From Gloeopeniophorella convolvens (taxonomy: Eukaryota > Basidiomycota > Agaricomycetes > Russulales): 33,355 nt of DNA. Below the pieces are notes generated by a model. The model did no database searches and was not told the origin of the DNA. It saw only the letters and a program-made list of their open reading frames with translations. Shown here piece after piece: positions 21,550 to 31,520 of the stretch. A program made the translations under genes and the position numbers. The stretch's first letter is position 1; the number at the start of each line of letters is the position of its first letter. Location: NCBI GenBank assembly GCA_022496205.1, contig WTXD01000131.1, positions 1 through 33,355 of the forward strand. Reading direction: 5' to 3'.

Positions 21550-22355
21550 TCAAGCTTGTTGAAAGTCCTGAACACTGAAGTCTTTGTCCTTTTCGAGGAC
21601 ACTAAAGATGGACTCCTTTTCAGCGTCCGACGTGTTTGCTAGGTATGCAGCAAAGGTCTGTGGAGGAATGGGAGAGGATGTTGGTGTCGAAGGCATAGTG
21701 GAAGTAGAGGGAGTTGTGTCGATCTGTCACTGGCGTGTTTCCCAAGGACGCGAGTCCTTTTGCGGGCAAGAGCGGGAAACATGTCCCTGCTGGCCACAGT
21801 GGAAACAATGCCCCTGCTGCATATACAGGGTGTGTTCTTCGGGGGAGAGCTTCTTCCCCTTCTGATGGACAAACATTTGGGTCTGATTGACCGTCAACGT
21901 GTCTACATCCATAGGTACAACTCCATCGTTCCTGGTCTGTGGTTGTCCTCCAGGATGTCGTATCTGAAACCTTGGCTGCTGCCTCTGGTTGTCTTGATTC
22001 CCATAGATGTCCCTCATGAGTTGGTGCTGAAGCTGCTGATCACAGAGCTTCCCAGCCCACTCGTCGAAGGTCTATCTCTTGTTTCCGGGGTTTACACCGA
22101 AAACATCTCCTCCTTGCCTAGCCGTCTCTCTGACTAAGACGTTCGGGAAAGATCGAAGGAACATAATGATGGTGGCTTCGGAGTCAAGATAGAAGTTCCC
22201 CCTCTCAGCGAGAGTGCGGAACTTTCCAATGTATTCTTCGATTGGCTCGGGGTATCAGTACTTCAGATTCGCCAAGAGGAGCTTAGCGTTGACTGCTGTT
22301 CCTCTGTTCAGGAACCGCTTATCGAGGGTGTCCTTAAACACCGTCCAAGCAGTAT
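21550..22355 (-). pseudogene. Gypsy-2m2 gag C-terminal half
   Basis: It begins in mid-capsid (TAWTVFKDTLDKRFLNRG) and carries a good zinc knuckle (CFHCGQQGHVSRSC). It ends ...KDFSVQDFQQA with TGA at 21550-21552. TGA codons at 22255-22257 and 21727-21729 are CGA in Gypsy-2p, and one TAG replaces a Trp codon. The 5' half is missing because Gypsy-2m1 inserted here. At the gag/pol overlap this copy reads GGACTTT where Gypsy-2p reads GGATTTT. Confidence 0.88.
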
Positions 22356-22895
22356 TGTCACGGCCTGAGCCGGCGCGAGCGGGGCTGGCGAGGGCTGAGA
22401 CGAGCGAGGTTCGATAAGTCGGTCTCGATGTGAGCCGGTTCTCGAGGGTGCATGCGAGTGTGCACGGGATCCTGGGTAAGACGTGATGTCTACGGAGGGA
22501 GGCAATCGGCCTCCGATACGTCGAGTTCAAGAGCTGAAGACCTTGCGATGCTTGGGCGAACAAGTCTCTCACGCGGTATTCCTGGTAACCTCATCGATTG
22601 ACAAAGGAGAACAGGCTTAAGGCCATAGAGTACAACTGCTACGCCTTAAGTACTACAAGTCGAACAGTTTACATAATGTCCTAGTGTCGAGTCATACCGA
22701 GTCAGAACGGACTCAAGGTGGGTCTCCTAGGTAGAAGTACAGTAGTGATCCAATGACATAAGGGGTGCGTCAAGAAGTATGAAGGAATCGTATAACGAGT
22801 GAAAGATAAGCGTCCCCGAGTCATGGAGTCGGAACGGAGCTCGTATCGTACACGGAAGATAAGCAGAAAAAGAAAAGTATCGTACAAGTCGTGAC
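22356..22895 (-). repeat. Gypsy-2m1 3' LTR (540 bp)
   Basis: It begins TGTCACGAC and ends GTGACA on the minus strand and matches the 5' LTR of Gypsy-2p (27025-27567). Terminal inverted bases are TGTCACG/CGTGACA. No clear TATA box was found. Confidence 0.92.
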
Positions 22896-22910
22896 ATTGC
22901 GTCCCTCTTA
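22896..22910 (-). other. Polypurine tract of Gypsy-2 at the 3' LTR
   Basis: GTAAGAGGGACGCAA on the minus strand directly abuts the LTR. A second, stronger purine tract lies upstream of ORF3 in Gypsy-2p (32775-32784). Confidence 0.65.
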
Positions 22911-22930
22911 CGTTTGAAGTCGTCCCGACT

Positions 22931-24081
22931 TCAATCCTCGTTCTGCGTACCGAAGTCCACGTCGTGATCGCTCGTACCTTCGCGTCTCTCTGCTGGTGCC
23001 TGCCTTGCCGCACGCCTCGCTAACAGTGTCTCTTCGTCTGCCCAGATCTGACTCGACCAGTGGTGCAGGAGTGGCGTGACACGGTTAGCCGAATGCTGTT
23101 GCGCGTTGTGGACCACCTGTACGCGGGACTCAAGGCAGGCAGCCTCGAGTCGTCGTCGGATTTGAAGAATGCGCATGTTCGCGTCTGCGCGCTTCCTCTC
23201 CAACTCGTCGATGTCGTACTGGACGCGCTTCCTCTTGCGCATCTCCTGTCCTAGACAAAACGCATTGGCTGTGAGTCTGTCGTCCTATAGGTCGCAAACG
23301 ATGCCGAGGAGATGGTTATCCTGCGCCATGAGTTGGTCCTCGGTCTCGAGGGCAAGGTGGTCGGGTTTTTTGTGCCAGATCGGAGTCGCATAGAGCTCAA
23401 TACAGGTGTCCATTTCGTCGTACTCGTCTTCAACGGCGACCATAAAGGGGCAGGGCACGTCAGTGACCTTCCTCACCCAGGGAGCGATGATGAGTTGGCC
23501 GTCGTACTTCGATCGGATGGTTTCGGACGTGATGGTGTGCTGGTCGTTTCGAAAGAAACCTTCGGCGAGGAGGTTGCGTGGGAGTCGTGGGTTTTTCAGT
23601 CGTAGTGCCTGGTAGACTCCATCGGCCAAGCGAGTAAGAACGAGCATTAGTTCTTCGCTCAGCTCCGAGATCATGCCCTTGCGATATTCCGTCGTCAGGG
23701 CGTACCAGCGTGAGGAGGAGCAGTCGTTGATACGTTCGTAGAACTGTTTGGACAACTGGGCCTTCATGTCAGTGAGGCGCACTGACTTAAGGTCCCAGTT
23801 GAACCCCGTATTCTCGAACGTTGCTGTGATGAGATGATCGAGGTAGTCCTGGTTGCGTCCTTTGACGCGCTTCCTTTCGCTTTCTTCTTCGTCCAGATCA
23901 ATGATCGTGTTTCCCACAACAACGTGAGTAGGACCGACAGGCGTGCCGGTCCTCGGTAGCATCGAGGCGGGAACGAACTGTGCAAGAATGGTGGCTGCTC
24001 CCTCGACTCGAGGGTTTGTCGGCTCTGCTTCTACAGTGACAGGTTCCACCTTCGGGCTCGAAGGTGCGATGTCGCTGACTG
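22931..24081 (-). pseudogene. Gypsy-2m1 ORF3: unknown third gene, C-terminal part, one internal stop
   Basis: The minus-strand frame is open from the copia B junction (24081) to TGA at 22931-22933, except for one TAG at 23285-23287. By overlap with Gypsy-2p the full protein would be about 450 aa. Visible parts are a Ser/Pro-rich N-terminus (in Gypsy-2p), an acidic-then-basic segment (DLDEEESERKRVKGR) that may be a nuclear signal, a folded-looking middle, and a C-terminal helix-rich region (RKRKRVQYDIDELERKRAD onward) with coiled-coil-like spacing. I see no signal peptide or membrane segment, so it does not look like an envelope protein. It resembles no family I can name. Overlapping codons show mostly synonymous change against Gypsy-2p. 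Confidence 0.8.
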
Positions 24082-24607
24082 TGTTGAGACGGACAGGACT
24101 CAGGACAGGAAGGACATCTCTGATTAGATTAGATAAGGGACTCGGTGATCTGCGAGCTATCTGATCTACAATGTATATGACATCATTATGTTCTAGCCCC
24201 TAAGGCTGTACCTACTTTCGTTCCTGTTCTAGATTCTTCCGGGCCCTTCCATGACCCACATGCAGTTCCGGGTTGACCCACCTGCAGTTCCGGTCGACCC
24301 ACTTTAGTTCCGCTTTCACATGGGTCTCTGGTTATCACATGTTGCTGTTGTTTATCACATGCAAACCACACTCCTTTTGTGTATATAAAGGACACTGTTT
24401 TTGCCCTTGTAGCCTCAGTCTGTTGACTTCACTGACTGAGGCAAGTACTTTACTTCCGGAACTTCCGGACTTGCGCTTACCTAGTTACTTTAGCTTTGCT
24501 CTTGCTTGCCTAGGTATTGCGCCAATGACATTTAGTCTGTTGACTTCACTGACTGAGCTTTGCTCTTGCTTGCCTAGTTGGCACCCTGTTTCTGCTGCGC
24601 TTCAACA
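24082..24607 (+). repeat. Copia B 5' LTR (526 bp)
   Basis: It runs TGTTGAGACGG to CTTCAACA, with TATATAA at 24382-24388. U3 and R are recognised by the match to 17216-17741 and by the primer site that follows directly. Confidence 0.94.
24382..24388 (+). promoter_or_regulatory. TATA box of copia B LTR
   Basis: TATATAA in GTGTATATAAAGG, identical in sequence and LTR position to 17516-17522 of copia A. It would set the start of the copia genomic RNA in R, about 220 bp before the LTR end. Function is inferred from motif and position. Confidence 0.6.
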
Positions 24608-24621
24608 GGTTATGGGCCCGG
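24608..24621 (+). other. Primer-binding site of copia B, half-tRNA type
   Basis: GGTTATGGGCCCGG directly follows the LTR. It is complementary to the anticodon arm of initiator tRNA-Met (CCCAUAACC core), not to a tRNA 3' end. Drosophila copia is known to prime this way with a half-tRNA. Confidence 0.7.
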
Positions 24622-25502
24622 CCTTTAACTTTTTAGCAAGTCTTACTTCCGCACTCGCAACTCCCATTGTGAGTATCCTCCTCAGCGGCAAGGTGTTAAC
24701 CCTGTCAGCACCTATGCGAGGCATAGGGGCTGTGCCTAGCACTTGGGCCTTGATGGCTTCCATGCGAGCATGTGGGAAGGAGCCAGGCATGGCAGAACCA
24801 CTGTAAGCTTCTCCATCCCACCGTGCGCATCATGGTCTCTGTACATATCTATACTATACCAGTACTATACTTGTTCCTGGGGAAACCCCAGCAGCGTGCA
24901 GTAGTTAGCCGCTGTCTGTGGAGCCAGAAGAGTGGCCTTATGCCCCTTAGGCAAGCAGGGGGGAAGCCCCTTATGATGCTATTTGGCTAGTGAACGGTTG
25001 GCTGTCTGCCCTTCAGTGGGAGCGGTTTAGGCGTATAACAAGGCAGGGAACACCACCCTAGACCTTGTGTCTGTTACAACTGCACTACCCTACTTACAGT
25101 AGTACATAGGGATGAGCCTCATAGTTCCGCTCTTGCATGATTTTTGCATCAGTACCAGGTCTTTATGACCATTGAGAAACAGAGCGCCATGCATGATGAA
25201 CAAATTGGACCCCCTTATTCATTGCCCCAATCATCCAGGGCTTAAGTAGAAGTTCCCCCATAGCGCACAGATGGGCTATTTCAATGCCGTCTCTGTGGTC
25301 GTGCCGGGTGGCTCACTTCTACGGTGGATTAGTTACAAATTGTACTATACCAAGTCGCACTAAAGGGCTCTGGAGACTGGTCCAATTGGATCAGAGGTAC
25401 AAGTTCACAGGCATGGGGGTTACGCTACAACCATAACTATTCTTGCTACCAGCAACACCTGTCGCTGACTGCTCCGCAACAACAGTGTAAATCATCGCAA
25501 CT
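24622..25502 (+). other. Copia B long 5' leader, no convincing gene
   Basis: About 880 bases separate the primer site from the gag ATG. There are several short upstream ATGs and stops, and the hairpin-capable pair CCTATGC/GCATAGG near 24710-24730. A splice-donor-like GTAAGC is at 24803-24808. Two short frames on opposite strands near 24600-24800 are not supported as genes. The stretch probably holds packaging and translation signals of the retrotransposon RNA; that is inference. Confidence 0.55.
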
Positions 25503-27024
25503 ATGCCAACTTCGTCAGGCAACCCCTCGCCCCCTCAGGGCAACACCCCAGTCCAGGGGAACACTCCTCTTCCGCCAGCGCAAGGCGCAACTGGCACCAC
25601 ATCCATTTCCCAAAATGTTGCCACCACTCACCAGACCAACTTCTCCTTCGTCATGCCCTCTTTCCTGCGCATTCCAGAGCTGGAAGAGACAAACTGGGCG
25701 GCATGGAACCAAAAGTTCCTATCTGCCCTTGGCATGAACGACTGCGCCATCCTCCTTGTTCACACCTCTCCCCCTCCCGAAACTGATGCCTTCGACTGGG
25801 AACTCATGACCCGCCGGGTTACTGCATTCATGATGGGGTGCATCACCCCGGAAGTGTACTCGCAAATCCCGGATGTCGAGTTTCCCTCGGTCAAGGAGAA
25901 ATATGACCAGTTGCGCGTCCTTTACGGCAGCAACACAGTCATGAGAGGCTGGAACTTGTGGCGTGAGTTCAATGCATGGCGCATTGATGACTCCCAACCC
26001 CTCGGTCCGCAGATCAGGCATCTGAAGGAGTTGCGCAAGCAACTTGCGGAAGTTGGCCTTGGCAAGTCGGAACTCGAGGTTTGCCTCACCCTTGTCGATG
26101 CTCTTGGTGGTACCAAGTACCAGGGAACTCAAGACGTCCTCTTGGCAACCCATGACCCCAAGACTTTCGTGCTCAAAGATATTGAGCCCCTGATCCAAAA
26201 CGCTGAAGAGATCAGGGAAGGTCCTGCTGGTGGTGCACTCAATGCTACCAGGAAGTTTTCTTCCGGCAAGAAAGCGGAACCCTTTGATGGGGAATGCTTC
26301 TACTGTCACAAGAAAGGCCACAAAGCCGACACTTGCCGCAAGAAAAAGGAGGACCTGAAGAAGAAGCGTCGCGAGAAGAAGGAGGCAGACAAGGGACAGA
26401 GTTCCGGAACTTCCGGAACTGCTGAGAACTCGGGGGGAACTGGAGGGAACTCCAACAAAGCGGCCAACGTACTTGCCGCTGTAGATACTTCTGCACATAT
26501 CTCAGATGTGGAATCAGAAGTTGGAGTTTCCCTTTACTCATTGGTTTCCTCCCGCTGGATGATGAACTCTGGTGCCACACACCATATAACGCCACACCGT
26601 TCTGACTTCAAAGATTATACCCTATCAGCAGGCAGCATTAGCCTAGGGGATAAGTCGTCGGTTCACCAAGTTGGCTATGGCACCGTTGTCTTGCGGACTC
26701 CGGAAGAAAAGATCACGTTGTCGCATGTACTGCATGTTCCAGGTGTTTCAGGTCGCTTCCTGTCGACCAGAGCACTCACGCAACTCGGCGCAACTGTATC
26801 TTTTGGAGACCGTGGCTTTCAAATCGCTGTTAAGCAGCGTTGCATTGCAAAAGGGTACCTAGAGAACAACTTGTATTGGTTGGATTCTCAAGTACGGTCC
26901 CTTAGCATGCATGTACAGGATAGCGCAAGCTATGAAGTCTGGCATCAACGGATGGGTCACCTAGCCTATGGTACCCTGGAACGCTATGTAGAGCCTGCAG
27001 TTACTGGCTTTACTGTGGACAGTG
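25503..27024 (+). pseudogene. Copia B gag-pol N-terminus: gag, zinc knuckle, protease, start of integrase (truncated)
   Basis: The frame is open for 507 codons from ATG 25503 to the Gypsy-2p junction. Residues 1-30 are Pro/Gly/Thr-rich. A copia-type gag follows (LEETNWAAWNQKF onward). A CCHC knuckle (CFYCHKKGHKADTC) is at 265-278 with a Lys-rich tail. The protease motif at 352-360 reads WMMNSGATH, where the family has an Asp-Ser-Gly active site, so the catalytic Asp is replaced by Asn355 (codon AAC at 26565-26567). GAG-pre-integrase His residues (WHQRMGH) start near residue 480. After 27024 the frame runs briefly into the gypsy LTR. The start ATG is preceded by an A/C-rich stretch with no upstream in-frame extension of note. 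Confidence 0.92.
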
Positions 27025-27567
27025 TGTCACGACTTGTACGATACATTTTCTTTTCCTTATCTTTCCAGCTCCTGTACGATACGAGCTCCGTTCCAGTTCG
27101 ATGACTCGGGGACGCTTATCTCTCACTCGTCATACGATTCCCCCATACTTCTTGACGCGCCCCTTATGCCATTGGACTACTACTGTACTTCTACCTAGGA
27201 GACCCACCTTGAGTCCGTTCTGACTCGGTATGACTCGATACTAGGACGTTATGTAAACCAGTTCGCTTCCAGTACTTAAGGCGTAGCAGTTGTACTCTAA
27301 GGCCTTAAGCCTGTTCTCCTTTGTCAATCGACGAGGTTACCAGGGAATCCGCGTGAGGGACTTGTTCGCCCAAGCATCGCGAGGTCTTCAGCTCTGAACT
27401 CGACGTACCGGAGGCCGATTGCCTCCCAGCTCTAGACATCACGTCTTACCCAGGATCTCGTGCACATTCACGTGCGCCTTCGAGGACCGGCTCACATCGA
27501 GACCGACTTACGAACCTCGCTCGTCTCAGCCCTCGCCAGCCCGCTCGCGCCGGCTCAGGCCGTGACA
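27025..27567 (+). repeat. Gypsy-2p 5' LTR (543 bp)
   Basis: It runs TGTCACGAC to GCCGTGACA and matches 22356-22895 in reverse complement with scattered differences. The bases after it (TTAGAACAGG) do not look like a usual tRNA primer site, so either part of the leader was lost or priming is unconventional. Confidence 0.92.
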
Positions 27568-29137
27568 TTAGAACAGGCTTTCCAGTCTCGAGAGCCGACG
27601 ATCGCAGAACTTGTGACTGTTCGACTTCCTTTTGCACAGGACGAGGACGTAGCTCCCCCTGAACTCAGAGGAGAAGGACTACGAGGAATCTTCCACGACC
27701 GAGAGAACGGTTATTATCTGATACTCAGCGGACAAACCCTACGAGTACACTTTTCAGGACCAAGGCTGGAACTACGTCCAGTGGTCCGGAATCCACCAGA
27801 GATACGAAATCACCTCACCCGTAGTCGCGCTAGGGATACCGAACCGAGACCAGGTAGTACAGTGGTTTCGCGATCACCCCCGAATCCCCAGAACATACGA
27901 CTCCCACTTCTATCCAACCCCAGAACCCTCCGACCTTACAGGCGTTGCACAACGTCTTGAAGAAGCCGCCGCGGCACTCATATCCCCGACACCTGATCCT
28001 ACATCCATACCAGCGCGCGAGATGGCTGAAGAAACCCGAGTCGATTCCACGATCACCGCATCCCGTCGAGATGGCGGGAAACTCACAGGAGAAGCTCCGT
28101 TCATCTTTAACGGAGAATCCAAACGATATGCCGACTTCATGCGGCAGTTCAACCTCTACGCATTCCTGAACGACGAGAACTCGACGTTCACCGACCCACT
28201 GAAAAAAATCTCCTTCTGCCTCACATACTTTCGAGGAGCCATTGTGACCGACTGGGTCCAAAGGCAGATCGAGTGGCTGGAGAAAATCAAGGCAACAGCG
28301 TCCTTGACCCACCAGTACCCTTCGCGACAAGGGACACCGCATGGACGGTGTTTAAAGATACCCTCGACAAACGATTCCTAAACCGAGGAACCGCTGTCAA
28401 CGCCAAACTTCTCCTGGCGAACATGAAATTCCGAGCTCCCGAACCGATCGAGGAGTATATCGGAAGTTCCGTACCCTTGCAGAGAGAGGGAATTTCCACC
28501 TCGACGCCGAGTCCACCATCATTATGTTCCTTCGCTCGTTCCCCAACGCCCTCGTCGGGAAACCGCACGACAGGGAGGGGACGTATTCGGAGTAAACCCC
28601 GGCAGCACACGATGGACTTTCGATCAATGGGCTGAGAAGCTTTGCGACCAGCAGCTCCAGTATCAGCTTATGAAAGAAATCTACGGAAACCAGGACACCC
28701 CGAGACAGCAGCCACGGTTCAGATACGACGCCCTGGAGGAGGAGGGCAACCACCCCGGAACGACGGAGTAGTTCCCATGGACGTGGATACAGTGACGGTC
28801 AATCAGACCCAGTCATTCGTCCATCAGAAAGGGAAAAAGCTCACGCCCGACGAGCGGACATCATACATGCAGCAGGGACGTGTTTCCACTGCGGCCAACA
28901 GGGACACGTTTCACGTTCCTGCCCGCAAAAGGACTCACGTCCTCGGGAAACACGTCAACGACAGCTCGACACAACGGAACCCACGACACCAACTCCCTCC
29001 ACCTCTTCCATTTCCTCCATTTCCCCACAGACGTTTGCGGCATATCTGGCGAACGCATCCGACGCAGAAAGGAGTCCATCTTCAGTGTCCTTGAGAAGGA
29101 CAAGGACTTCAGCGTTCAGGATTTTCAACAAGCTTGA
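27568..29137 (+). pseudogene. Gypsy-2p gag with N-terminal extension, several frameshifts
   Basis: Coding begins right after the LTR without an ATG. It changes frame near 27765, then runs in one frame through ATG 28022 (MAEETRVDST) into a capsid region (PFIFNGESKRYADFMRQF). Further one-base shifts occur near 28285, in the 28450-28750 region, and inside the zinc knuckle near 28885, where one base is missing compared with Gypsy-2m2. The end (KDFSVQDFQQA) is conserved, with stop TGA at 29135-29137. The stretch before ATG 28022 is coding-like, as in Gypsy-1, and may be a related extension; the similarity is weak. Confidence 0.82.
29119..29125 (+). promoter_or_regulatory. Candidate -1 frameshift site at the Gypsy-2p gag/pol overlap
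   Basis: GGATTTT is in the gag phase G GAT TTT, 9 nt before the gag stop. Pol lies in the -1 frame. The sister copy has GGACTTT here, which weakens the case. Confidence 0.35.
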
Positions 29138-31520
29138 GTAGAGCGATCCTTACTCGAGCCGTCTTCAGCACCGATGTACTAGTACGACTCTCCTATGCCG
29201 AAAATGCGATCAGAGTTCCCCTTTACATCCGGAGTGCACATAAAAGGATCGACGACAAAGCCCTGGTCGACAGCGGGGCTACCGACAATATCATCGACTG
29301 GAAGGTCGTGAAACAGCACGGCCTTCAAGTGAAACGACTTGCTCATCCTCGTATCATTCGAAACGCGGATGGAACCCGGAACCGGTCTGGTGATATCACT
29401 CACTACACCGAGTTCGACGTATCAGCTGGAGGAAAATCACATTCCCAGCGCTTCTACATTTCCAGTATCGGAGGAGAACGCATCATCCTCGGATTCCCCT
29501 GGCTACGACTATTTCAACCCCCGATTCTATGGGGTGAACGACGAGTAGCAGACGACTTCCATCCCATCATCCTTTCCACTTCAGACGCATCTTCGTGGAA
29601 ACCCACGCCTATGACATTGAGAGCAGGAGCGCGTGTATCAAACGTCCATTCCCTGGCGGAATGGGAAAAAGAAGCACATGCTCACGTTCAGCTCTACCTC
29701 TCAGGAGTAGAACCCCTGAACCTAGACGCAGAAGATGAAATCTACTTTGGGTCGCCGCCAGAACTTGTCGACGAGGTTCGCCTCTTCCGAGTAACCCAGG
29801 CGCAGCAGCTCGCCGAAGCTGCACTCGACCCGAATAAAACGAAACCCAGTCCCATTCCTCCTCACTATCGATGCTTCGACAAAGTGTTTAGCGAGGAGGC
29901 AGCGCAAAGATTCCCAGAGTCGCGACCATGGGATCATCCCATCGACTTGAAAGACGACGCGCCCCCATCACTCCCATGTAAAATATATCCCTTGTCCCCT
30001 TCAGAGCAGACGGCGTTAGAGTCCTTCCTGGACGAACATCTGAAGAAGGGATACATTCGACCGTCTAGCTCTCCATACGCTTCTCCCTTCTTCTTTGTTA
30101 AAAAGAAGGATGGGAAACTTCGACCTGTACAGGATTACCGCCAGCTGAATACCTATACAGTCAAAAACCACTACCCTCTTCCGCTCATCGAAGAGATACT
30201 CCATAAACTCCAGACCGCCCGGCTCTACACGAAGTTCGACGTACGATGGGGATACAACAATATCCGCATCAAAGAAGGCGACCAGTGGAAGGCCGCATTC
30301 AAAACGAATCGCGGCTTCTTCGAACCCATGGTCATGTACTTGGACTCACGAACTCCCCATCCACGTTTCAGACCATGATGAACGAACTGTTCAAAGAAGA
30401 GATCGACTCCGGTCTCGTATTCATCTACATGGACGACATCCTCATCGCGACCCCCGACGACATCACTATCCACCGAAATATGGTCGAACGAGTGCTTCAG
30501 AAGCTACTCGATAACGACCTTTACTTGAAACCCGAGAAATGTACCTTCGAGAGCACGAAGGTGGACTATCTCGGTATGATCCTGAATGGCGATCAAATCG
30601 AGATGGACCCCGTGAAGCTTGACGGTATCAGGGACTGGCCAGTTCCAAAGACCGTCAAGCAAGTACGAGCGTTCCTCGGGTTTGGGAACTTTTATCGTCG
30701 TTTTATCAGGGATTTCGGTAAGATTGCTCGACCCTTGAATACCCTTACGAAGAACGATACCCCCTTCCATTGGACTGATGACTGCCAGCTTGCTTACGAA
30801 CGACTCAAAAACGCTTTCCTTTCGAACCCCGTACTTATTCACGTTGATCACGATAAACCTTTCTTCCTCGAAACAGACGCTTCCTCCTTTGCATGTGGTG
30901 CAGTACTTTCACAGAAGGGTGTCGATGGACGACGACACCCTATAGCCTATTATTCACATTCATTTGCACCCGTTGAACAGAGATACGACGTTTACGACAG
31001 AGAACTCCTAGCTATTATAAAAGCGCTGAAGGAATGGCGCCACTACTTAGCAGGAGCCAAATACCCAATTACGATACTCACGGACCATCGTAACTTATTA
31101 TTCTTTAAGGAAACTCGAAAGGTCTCGCATCGCCAGACGCGGTGGCACGGAGACCTCGCCGAATTCAACTACGTTATCCAGCACGTCCCTGGAAAACAAC
31201 ATACCCCTGCCGACGCCCTCTCTCGACGACCCGACCATGACGATGGCTCCATCGAACACGAAGAAGTGGCCATACTCCCTCCCGAGGTCTTCATAAATTC
31301 GACGTTCCTGACAGGAACGCCATCCCTCGAGGATCGTGTTCGAGTCGCCCAGCTCTGGGGTGACAAAACGAAAGCACCGACTGGCTGTACGAAACAGTCG
31401 GATGGATGGTGGCGTACCGAGAAAGGACAGCTCTGGATACCGGCTGACACGGACGAAACACTCAGACGCGATATCGTTCGCGCCCATCACGACACCCCTC
31501 CGCCGGACATCCCGGCATAA
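29134..31520 (+). pseudogene. Gypsy-2p pol, part 1: protease, RT, RNase H
   Basis: The protease motif ALVDSGATDNI is intact. RT runs to a one-base loss near 30344 (in MYFGL), after which the frame shifts and continues with YMDD at 30426-30437. RNase H carries ETDASSF, DRELLAI and the LTDHRNL segment. It ends with the linker before the integrase and another one-base shift near 31500. Apart from the shifts, all codons read well, and domain order and length are normal for a chromovirus. Confidence 0.92.

Larger units (their letters stand above)
17742..22355 (-). mobile_element. Gypsy-2m2: minus-strand Ty3/gypsy fragment, gag to integrase, split by LTR-3b
   Basis: Read on the minus strand it runs from the middle of gag (22355) through protease, RT and RNase H to the integrase (17742). 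It aligns with Gypsy-2p (28330-32220). At 22355 it joins the 3' LTR of Gypsy-2m1, and at 17742 it joins copia A. The missing 5' and 3' parts should lie right and left of the window. LTR-3b interrupts it at 19948-20650. Its dominant damage is CGA-to-TGA change. Confidence 0.92.
22356..24081 (-). mobile_element. Gypsy-2m1: 3' end of a Gypsy-2 element (ORF3 and 3' LTR)
   Basis: On the minus strand the order is ORF3 (24081 to 22931), a purine tract and a 540-bp LTR. The LTR's downstream side is mid-gag of Gypsy-2m2, so this element inserted into that gag in the same orientation. Its upstream part is cut by copia B at 24082; the expected TSD, gactg, is at 24077-24081. Confidence 0.88.
24082..27024 (+). 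mobile_element. Copia B: 5' part of a Ty1/copia retrotransposon
   Basis: It contains a 5' LTR, primer site, long leader, gag, protease and the start of integrase. It belongs to the same family as copia A (LTRs almost identical). It is inserted in ORF3 of Gypsy-2m1 and is cut at 27025 by the 5' LTR of Gypsy-2p. The rest of pol and the 3' LTR should lie right of the window. Confidence 0.93.

Noticed and set aside
24602..24790. Short minus-strand frame (62 codons) in the copia leader
   Set aside because: It overlaps the primer site and leader of a plus-strand element, with no recognisable domain and no second copy to compare.
25719..26498. 259-codon minus-strand frame opposite copia gag
   Set aside because: It is a shadow of the well-supported plus-strand gag-protease gene with its CCHC knuckle.
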